Origin: Rhodospirillales bacterium
GTDB lineage: Bacteria > Pseudomonadota > Alphaproteobacteria > Rhodospirillales > JANQFP01
Assembly: GCA_028277795.1 (NCBI GenBank)
Contig: JANQFP010000151.1
Span: 1-42,579, forward strand
DNA: 42,579 nucleotides
Reading direction: 5' to 3'
Position 1 is the stretch's first letter. Every line of letters begins with the position of its first letter. Below are positions 36,940-42,579 of the stretch, one piece after another. The translations under genes were made by a program, and so were the position numbers. Under the pieces are notes generated by a model, which saw only the letters and a list, made by a program, of their open reading frames with translations, was not told where the DNA came from and did no database searches.

Positions 36940-37146
36940 TCAGAAGTCGATGCAGCGCCCCTGCTTCTCCCAGTCCCCGTAGCGGGTGGGATCGGGGCCG
37001 TCGCGGCCGCCGACTTCGGGCACGGGCTCGGCGGCGGCTTCGGAATCGGTCTCGGCTGCCGGCGGATCGTCCTCCGGCGCCGCCGTCGGGTCGGTGTCGG
37101 CCGGCCGGGGTGGTGTCGCGGGTGAGGTGGTCTCGGTGTCGGTCAT
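36940..37146 (-). CDS. DUF1674 protein, succinate dehydrogenase assembly factor 4-like
   Basis: A 68-residue protein. The first 45 residues are disordered and rich in Pro, Thr, Ala, Asp and Glu. The end has the DUF1674/SDHAF4 signature EVGGRDGPDPTRYGDWEKQG followed by RCIDF. The family binds the flavoprotein subunit of succinate dehydrogenase during flavinylation. Sequence match is strong only at the C-terminus, as is normal for the family. The ATG at 37146 is used; a GTG or ATG further out would add non-conserved residues and run into the htpX spacer. Diverges from htpX. Confidence 0.9.
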   Translation of the reverse strand: MTDTETTSPATPPRPADTDPTAAPEDDPPAAETDSEAAAEPVPEVGGRDGPDPTRYGDWEKQGRCIDF

Positions 37147-37253
37147 GGGCGTGAATTCCTCGGGGGCGGCCCTTGAACGGCGCCCCACCGGTCACTATTC
37201 CAATAGCGTCGCAAGGATCGCAGCGTCATGCAAGGGAGGCCTTCGAGACCGTC

Positions 37254-38108
37254 ATGAGCACCGCGCGCACCGCCCTGCTTCTGGCCGGCCTTACGGCCCT
37301 GTTCCTGGCCGTCGGCTACGTGATCGGCGGTGAGGGCGGCGTGATCATCGCCCTCGGCATCGCCCTGGCCACCAACCTGTTCGCCTACTGGAACTCCGAC
37401 AAGATCGTGCTCCGCATGTACGGGGCCCGTCAGGTGGACGCCCGCGACGCCCCCGGCTACTACGGCATCGTCGAGCAACTGGCGCGCCGGGCCGAGCTGC
37501 CCATGCCCAAGGTCTACATCATCGACAACCCCCAGCCCAACGCCTTCGCCACCGGCCGCAACCCGGAGAACGCCGCGGTGGCCGCCACCACGGGGCTGCT
37601 CAAGATCCTCGATCACGACGAGGTCGCCGGGGTCATGGCCCACGAGCTGGCCCACGTGAAGAACCGCGACACCCTGATCATGACCATTACCGCCACCATT
37701 GCCGGGGCGCTGGGCATGCTGGCCAACTTCGCCCTCTTCTTCGGCGGCAGCGGCCGCAACAACCCGCTGGGGCCCATCGGCGCCATCCTGATCATGATCC
37801 TGGCGCCCCTGGCCGCCATGCTGGTGCAGATGGCCATCTCGCGCACCCGCGAGTACGCCGCCGACAGGGCCGGGGCCGAGATCTGCGGCCGGCCCATGTG
37901 GCTGGCCTCGGCCCTGGAGAAGCTGGAGCACGCGTCGCGCCGGATCGACAACCCGGTGGCCGAGGACAACCCGGCGACGGCGCACCTGTTCATCGTCAAC
38001 CCGCTGCACGCGCGCGCCACCGACGGCCTGTTCTCCACCCATCCGTCCATGGCCAACCGGGTGCAGCGGCTGCGCGAAATGGCCGGCGCAGTTGGTCCTT
38101 GGGGCTAG
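37254..38108 (+). CDS. htpX: Zinc metalloprotease HtpX
   Basis: A 284-residue inner-membrane M48 protease that degrades damaged membrane proteins under stress. Two N-terminal helices (about 5-45) precede the catalytic [10 protein letters not shown] motif (about 130-139), with the third Zn ligand Glu in the [16 protein letters not shown] segment. Two more helices lie in between (about 145-190). The C-terminus [17 protein letters not shown] is characteristic. Start is the ATG at 37254; GGGAGG (37234-37239) lies 14 nt upstream, slightly far. The stop overlaps the convergent O-antigen ligase stop in a shared CTAG. Confidence 0.96.
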   Translation: MSTARTALLLAGLTALFLAVGYVIGGEGGVIIALGIALATNLFAYWNSDKIVLRMYGARQVDARDAPGYYGIVEQLARRAELPMPKVYIIDNPQPNAFATGRNPENAAVAATTGLLKILDHDEVAGVMAHELAHVKNRDTLIMTITATIAGALGMLANFALFFGGSGRNNPLGPIGAILIMILAPLAAMLVQMAISRTREYAADRAGAEICGRPMWLASALEKLEHASRRIDNPVAEDNPATAHLFIVNPLHARATDGLFSTHPSMANRVQRLREMAGAVGPWG

Positions 38109-39343
38109 ACCGAGTCCCGTCCGACAGCGGCGCCGGCGAGGCCGCCCAGCAGCAGTAGCGCGCACAGCCACCAGGCTTGCCAGATCCCGTAGCTCAGCGA
38201 CGCGATGGCGAGCCCGGTGGTGAAAAGGCCGAGCATGAGGGCCCTGTCGGCGCGGTCCTCGACGGTCCGGGCCAGGGACCACAGCACCGACAGCAGCACG
38301 CCCGCCAGCGCCAGTGCGCCCACGGCGCCGAATTCGAGCCATACCTGCAGCACGGCATTGTGGGGGTGCAGGGGAATGGGCTCGAAAAAGCCCATCCAGG
38401 GCTTGCCGACGATCTCGTCCGCATACCGGTAGAACACGCGGTCCTTCTCCGTGTAGAGGGCGCGGGAGGCGTCGAACCCGTGGCCGAGGACCGGTTTCTC
38501 GGCGATGTGCTCGGCGGTGGTGTGCCAGATGACGATGCGGTGGGCGGCGGACGGCGTCAGGTAGCGCACGATGGGGGTGGACTCCGACGGGTCGGGCAGG
38601 CGTTCGGGAATCCACGGCGCGCCGGCAACGCCGGCGACCATGGCCAGTGCGAGGAGTCCGGGCGCCTGTCTCGGCAGCGATGTGCCAAGGCCGAAGACCA
38701 CACCGCCGACGATCAGCGCCACCGCTTGGGCGTCCGCCGATGCGGCAAACAGGATGGCCGCCGCGCCGATGACGCCGAGGACCGCAACGCGGTCGGAGAA
38801 CCGTCGCCGCAGGGCCATGGCCCACGGCCACAGGTAGAGCGCCCCGATGGTCGCCACGTTGAGGGTGGACTTGTGGGCCTTGTCCAGGGACAGCAGGCCG
38901 TTGGCGACCAGATCGAACAAGGCCTTGCTGGACTCGGCGTGGGTGGCCGCGTCGAGGCCCATCAGGGCGAAGCCGAGGACGCCGCCCCAGGCCAGGCCGC
39001 CGCGGGCGATCCGCCGTTCCGCATCCTCCAGATGGCGCGCCACGCCGATCAGCAGGATGCCGGCCACGAAGGTGCCGACCAGTCCGGGCAGGGTGCGCAG
39101 GGATTCCTCCGGGGCCACCGACCACGAGGCGCTGGCCGCGGCCAGGGCCGCCACCGCCGTCAGCGCCCCGGTCAGGAGCCGCGGCAGGGGCGGCAGCGCC
39201 CGGCGGCGCCACAGCATCACCGCCGTGGCCGCCAATGCGGCGATGGCGAGGAGAGGGGCCAGCCCCTTGGGCGCGAACAGGGCCACGGGAAGGGTGAGAC
39301 AGGCGGCCGTGCCGAGCACGTGGCCCGCATGCGGTTTTCCCAC
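38105..39343 (-). CDS. O-antigen ligase (WaaL/Wzy_C) family protein
   Basis: A 412-residue polytopic protein with about ten membrane helices. The family's periplasmic signature is present between about 290 and 345: [14 protein letters not shown] followed by [20 protein letters not shown], which contains the conserved His-x-x-Asn arrangement. Wzy_C proteins ligate or polymerise undecaprenyl-linked glycans; whether this one is a ligase or polymerase is not distinguishable here. The start is the ATG at 39343. It diverges from rsmB and its stop overlaps that of htpX. Confidence 0.88.
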   Translation of the reverse strand: MGKPHAGHVLGTAACLTLPVALFAPKGLAPLLAIAALAATAVMLWRRRALPPLPRLLTGALTAVAALAAASASWSVAPEESLRTLPGLVGTFVAGILLIGVARHLEDAERRIARGGLAWGGVLGFALMGLDAATHAESSKALFDLVANGLLSLDKAHKSTLNVATIGALYLWPWAMALRRRFSDRVAVLGVIGAAAILFAASADAQAVALIVGGVVFGLGTSLPRQAPGLLALAMVAGVAGAPWIPERLPDPSESTPIVRYLTPSAAHRIVIWHTTAEHIAEKPVLGHGFDASRALYTEKDRVFYRYADEIVGKPWMGFFEPIPLHPHNAVLQVWLEFGAVGALALAGVLLSVLWSLARTVEDRADRALMLGLFTTGLAIASLSYGIWQAWWLCALLLLGGLAGAAVGRDSV

Positions 39344-39458
39344 GGTGCTGAATTTCCTCTAAACTCGGGCGCGTCGGAGCCGATGGTCCGCGGCGGTGGC
39401 GCCCGAATCTAGTGCATCGATCACGCGAAACCAAGCGGTGGCACCAGCGCCGAATCGG

Positions 39459-40757
39459 ATGTCCCACGACCCCCTCGCCGCACGGTCCGTCGCCCTCGAC
39501 CTGCTGGCCGCGGTCCTGGGCCGGCACCGGCCGCTGGACCAGGCGGTCGACGACCACCGGGCCCTGGGCCGGCTGGACGAGCGGGACCGGGGCTTCGCGC
39601 GCCTGCTGGCGACCAAGACCCTGAGGCGTCTGGGCCAGGTGGACGCGCTGTTGGCCGCCCGCCTGGAGCGGTCGCTGCCGCGCGCTGCGCGCGGCGCCCG
39701 CGACATCCTGCGGCTGGGGGTCACGCAGCTGGTGTTCCTGGACACGCCGCCCCATGCGGCCGTGGACACCGCCGTCGCCCTCGCCCAGGCCCGGCGCCAG
39801 GGGGCCTACAAGAAGCTGGTCAATGCGATCCTGCGCCGCGTGGCGGACGAAGGCCCCGGGCTGGCCGCGGCCCAGGACGCGGCGCGCCTCAACACCCCGG
39901 ACTGGCTGTGGGAGTCGTGGTGCCGGGCCTACGGCGAGGATATTGGCCGGCGCATCGCCGAGGCCCACCTGGAGGAGCCGCCCCTCGACCTGTCGGTGGC
40001 GGAGGACCCCGCCGCCTGGGCCGCGCGGCTCGACGCCACGGTGCTGCCCACCGGCAGCCTGCGCTGCCGGCCCCGGGGACCGGTGGCCAACCTGCCGGGA
40101 TTCGCCGACGGCGCTTGGTGGGTCCAGGACGCGGCGGCGGCGCTGCCGGCGCGGTTGCTGGGCGATGTGAGCGGGCGCGCGGTAGTCGACCTGTGCGCCG
40201 CGCCGGGCGGCAAGACCGCGCAACTGGCGGCGGCCGGCGCCCAGGTCATCGCCGTCGAACGCTCGCGCCCGCGCCTGACCCGGCTGGCGGAGAACCTGGC
40301 ACGGCTGGGCCTGCGGGCCGAGACCGTGACCGCCGACGGCACCACCTGGCGGCCGTCGCGGCCGGTGGACGCGGTGCTGGTGGACGCGCCGTGCAGCGCC
40401 ACCGGCACCATCCGCCGCCACCCGGACGTGGCCCGGCTCAAGCGGCCCGACGACATCCCGCCCCTTGTCGATGCCCAGCGGCGCCTGCTGGCTGCGGCCG
40501 TGGACATGGTGCGGCCCGGGGGCACGGTGGTCTACGCGGCGTGCTCCCTGCAGGCGCAGGAGGGGCCGGGGGTGGTCGATTCGGTGCTCGCGGCGGGGAC
40601 GCCTGCGGTGCGCGAGGCCATCGGCGCCGGCGAGGTGGGCGGCCTCGCAGAGCTGGTCACCGCCGACGGGGCGCTGCGCAGCCTGCCCTGCCATCTTGCC
40701 GGCGCCGGAGGCATGGACGGCTTCTACGCGGCCCGGTTGCGGCGCACCGCCGATTGA
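39459..40757 (+). CDS. rsmB: 16S rRNA (cytosine-967-C5)-methyltransferase
   Basis: A 432-residue RNA methyltransferase. Residues 1 to about 130 are the NusB-like RNA-binding domain (ARSVALDLLAAVLG, DRGFARLLATKTLRRLG, AAVDTAVALA). The catalytic domain has motif I VDLCAAPGGKTAQLAA (about 243), the PCS motif DAPCSATGTIRRHPD (about 308) and the second Cys in YAACSLQAQEGPG. The ATG at 39459 starts MSHDPLAARSVAL; an upstream in-frame codon at 39396 adds unconserved residues. The heparinase-like gene follows, 23 nt downstream. Confidence 0.95.
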   Translation: MSHDPLAARSVALDLLAAVLGRHRPLDQAVDDHRALGRLDERDRGFARLLATKTLRRLGQVDALLAARLERSLPRAARGARDILRLGVTQLVFLDTPPHAAVDTAVALAQARRQGAYKKLVNAILRRVADEGPGLAAAQDAARLNTPDWLWESWCRAYGEDIGRRIAEAHLEEPPLDLSVAEDPAAWAARLDATVLPTGSLRCRPRGPVANLPGFADGAWWVQDAAAALPARLLGDVSGRAVVDLCAAPGGKTAQLAAAGAQVIAVERSRPRLTRLAENLARLGLRAETVTADGTTWRPSRPVDAVLVDAPCSATGTIRRHPDVARLKRPDDIPPLVDAQRRLLAAAVDMVRPGGTVVYAACSLQAQEGPGVVDSVLAAGTPAVREAIGAGEVGGLAELVTADGALRSLPCHLAGAGGMDGFYAARLRRTAD

Positions 40758-40780
40758 CGCTGTCCCGGTTCGGCGCCAGC

Positions 40781-42439
40781 ATGGCGTTTCCGATGCACCG
40801 ACGGCAGGCCCCGACGGCACTCATGACCCGCGCACGGTTTCCCGCACGCCGGCGCCGCCGCTGGGAGGCGCTGTACGCCACCCGCCTCTACCAGTGGACC
40901 CTGATCGGCGCCGCGCCGTCGCGGACCCGGGGCCGGCCGCCCGATCCGTGGGCCGGCGATCCGGCCCGGGGGTCGGCGATCATCGCCGGCTCCCTGCCCG
41001 CCGGTGACGGGGCCCTGCCCGTGGGCGCCACCGGATGGCCGGCGGACCCGGCCGGCGAGGCGGCGGCCGCGGCGGTCCACGGCTTCGCCTGGCTGCGCGA
41101 CCTGCGCGCCGTGTCCAGCGGCCGGGCGCGCCAGGTGGCGGGCGACCTGACGGCGCGCTGGATGGCGGCCCACGCGGGCTGGAGCCCGGTGGCTTGGCGC
41201 ATCGACGTGCTCGGCGAGCGCCTGTTCAACTGGCTGGTCGGGCTGCCCTTCGTGTGCGGCGACGACGAGGCGCTGCAGGCGGCCCTGCTGGCGTCCCTGG
41301 CGCGCCAGGCACGGCACCTGGCCCGCGCCGTCCCGCGCGCCGAGGACAACTCGCAGCGATTCGCGGCCCACAAGGGACTGGTCGCCGCCTGCCTGTGCCT
41401 GCCCGGCCACGAGGGCGGGCTGGCCACCACCCTTGGCCGCCTGGAGCGGGACATCGGGCGCCAGATCCTGCCCGACGGCGGCCACGCCGAGCGCAGCCCG
41501 TCGGTGCAGCTGGCCGTGCTGACGGCGCTGATCGACATCCGTGGCACCCTGCTGGCGGCCAAGGCCGAGGTGCCGGACTTCGTGCAGGGCGCCATCGACC
41601 GCATGGTGCCGCTGCTGCGCAGCCTGCGGCACGGCGACGGTGGCCTGGCCCTGTTCAACGACAGCGTGGAGGAGGACCGCGGCCGGGTCGACGCCGTCAT
41701 CGCCCACAGCGAGGTCAAGGGCAAGGCCCTGTCCAGCGCCCCCCATTCCGGCTTCCAGCGCCTTGCCGCCGGGCGCACCGTGGTGGTCCAGGACACCGGG
41801 GCCCCGGCCGCGGGCGGCACCGCACTCCACGCCCATGCCGGCACGCTCAGCTTCGAGATGAGCGCCGGCCGCGAGCGCCTGGTGGTCAACTGCGGCGCCT
41901 ACCCCGACGGCGGACACCAGTGGCGCGAGGCGCTGCGGGCCACCGCCGCCCATTCGACGGTGACGGTGAACGACACCAATTCATACGAAATCGGGCCGGC
42001 CGACGGCCGCCGGCGCGCCGCCATGGACGTCACCTGCTCGCGCCGCGAGCGGGACGGCGCCGTTTGGGTCCATGCCCGGCACGACGGCTACGGCCGGTCC
42101 GCGGGCGTCATTCACGACCGGGTCCTTTATCTGTCGGCGGCGGGCGACGACCTGCGCGGCCGTGACGGGCTGACGGGGCGCGGCGACGCCGCCTTTGCCG
42201 TGCGCTTCCACCTGCACCCCCAGGTCCAGGTGTCCCTCAACGAGGCCCGCACCGCGGTCCTGCTCAATCCGCCCAGCGGCCGCGGCTGGCGCATGCAGGC
42301 GGACGGTGGCCGCCTCGACGTGGCCGAAAGCGTCTACTTCGGCGGCGGGGAGCGGCGGCGGACCAGCCAGATCGTGGTCTCGGGCCGCCTCGCCGGGGGC
42401 GCCGCCACGGTCCGCTGGCGCTTCGGCCGCGTGACCTGA
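40781..42439 (+). CDS. Heparinase II/III family protein
   Basis: A 552-residue protein from the ATG at 40781; a second ATG at 40823 (MTRARFPARRRRRWEAL) is a close alternative and neither has a good ribosome-binding site. The N-terminal half is an alpha/alpha barrel (FNWLVGLPFV, EDNSQRFAAHKGLV, HAERSPSVQLAVL). The C-terminal half is the Hepar_II_III beta-sheet domain (HAHAGTLSFEMSAGRERLVV, RATAAHSTVTVNDTNSYEI). No signal peptide is obvious; the basic start may be a cytosolic N-terminus. In many Alphaproteobacteria this gene lies between rsmB and purH; the substrate is unknown. Confidence 0.9.
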   Translation: MAFPMHRRQAPTALMTRARFPARRRRRWEALYATRLYQWTLIGAAPSRTRGRPPDPWAGDPARGSAIIAGSLPAGDGALPVGATGWPADPAGEAAAAAVHGFAWLRDLRAVSSGRARQVAGDLTARWMAAHAGWSPVAWRIDVLGERLFNWLVGLPFVCGDDEALQAALLASLARQARHLARAVPRAEDNSQRFAAHKGLVAACLCLPGHEGGLATTLGRLERDIGRQILPDGGHAERSPSVQLAVLTALIDIRGTLLAAKAEVPDFVQGAIDRMVPLLRSLRHGDGGLALFNDSVEEDRGRVDAVIAHSEVKGKALSSAPHSGFQRLAAGRTVVVQDTGAPAAGGTALHAHAGTLSFEMSAGRERLVVNCGAYPDGGHQWREALRATAAHSTVTVNDTNSYEIGPADGRRRAAMDVTCSRRERDGAVWVHARHDGYGRSAGVIHDRVLYLSAAGDDLRGRDGLTGRGDAAFAVRFHLHPQVQVSLNEARTAVLLNPPSGRGWRMQADGGRLDVAESVYFGGGERRRTSQIVVSGRLAGGAATVRWRFGRVT

Positions 42440-42579
42440 CGGCCCGATCCCAAGCCAAAACCGCGCGCCCTTGGGTTGAGGAACGCCAAAGCTTGAAAAA
42501 CGGCGCGTCATGGCTAGACTGCCCTTCCCGCCCGAACGGGTGGGGTGGCGCCGGCGCGGGCTCAAAGAAGACCAAAAGG
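42440..42579 (+). other. Right-edge leader with inverted repeat
   Basis: 140 nt after the heparinase-like gene. CCCGCCCG (42527-42534) can pair with CGGGTGGG (42537-42544), including one G-T pair, which amounts to a seven-pair stem with a GAAC loop. The final bases, AAGAAGACCAAAAGG, look like a ribosome-binding site for a gene starting just outside the window. In related genomes that gene is often purH. That identity is a guess from gene order. Confidence 0.35.

Noticed and set aside
36559..37195. Open frames between the YfhO-like gene and SDHAF4
   Set aside because: Arg/Ser/Pro-rich, overlapping each other on both strands, no Shine-Dalgarno or motif.
37143..40820. 1225-codon minus-strand frame across htpX, the O-antigen ligase region and rsmB
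   Set aside because: A chance high-GC frame. It is antisense to htpX and rsmB and reads the ligase gene in another frame; no family signature is present.

Overview
This is high-GC, densely packed bacterial DNA with several gene sets typical of Alphaproteobacteria, most likely the order Rhodospirillales. The markers are the hemC-hemD-mitofilin-hemY group, a DUF1674/SDHAF4 protein ending in the family's conserved GRCIDF, and the run tsaD, gpsA, YciI, EVE. This assignment is inference from gene content; no rRNA is present. Five regions can be separated.

(1) 1-12.4 kb. An orphan lipoprotein, a BKACE/3-keto-5-aminohexanoate cleavage enzyme and a DUF547 protein lead into a storage-carbohydrate block. 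glgC lies on the plus strand, facing a minus-strand operon glgE - treS/maltokinase fusion - glgB. The operon encodes the whole route trehalose -> maltose -> maltose-1-phosphate -> linear alpha-1,4-glucan -> branched glucan. GlgC makes ADP-glucose, but no ADP-glucose-using synthase (glgA or glgM) is in the window.

(2) 12.4-19.2 kb. An AT-rich patch and a small HTH-like regulator are followed by a plus-strand ion-flux group: a CNNM (DUF21) membrane protein, two different MscS-type channels, a soluble MgtE_N+CBS protein and a full MgtE magnesium channel. The last four are separated by 6 nt or less or overlap, so they look like one translationally coupled operon. Together with region 1 this suggests osmotic and divalent-cation homeostasis. 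A tRNA-Thr(CGU) follows, with a possible decayed attachment site beside it.

(3) 19.2-30.3 kb. The minus-strand group hemC-hemD-mitofilin-hemY (tetrapyrrole synthesis and inner-membrane organisation) diverges from plus-strand tsaD. After tsaD come a 58-codon ORF and a nucleotidyltransferase/HEPN pair, then gpsA, a secreted DUF255 thioredoxin-fold protein, YciI, EVE and a Rieske ferredoxin.

(4) 30.5-36.5 kb. An acetyl-CoA synthetase gene ends at a strong UUCG hairpin facing a cell-surface set: a SAM methyltransferase, a GT2 glycosyltransferase with two C-terminal membrane helices, and a 698-residue polytopic YfhO-like protein.

(5) 36.9-42.6 kb. SDHAF4 (minus) diverges from htpX (plus). htpX converges, with a 4-nt overlap, on an O-antigen ligase-like gene. 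rsmB and a heparinase II/III-family protein follow, and the window ends in what looks like the leader of a further plus-strand gene.

The strongest candidates for something under-described are the MscS-MscS-MgtE_N/CBS-MgtE operon and the MNT/HEPN module lying between tsaD and gpsA. Most of the rest is recognisable housekeeping or metabolic content.
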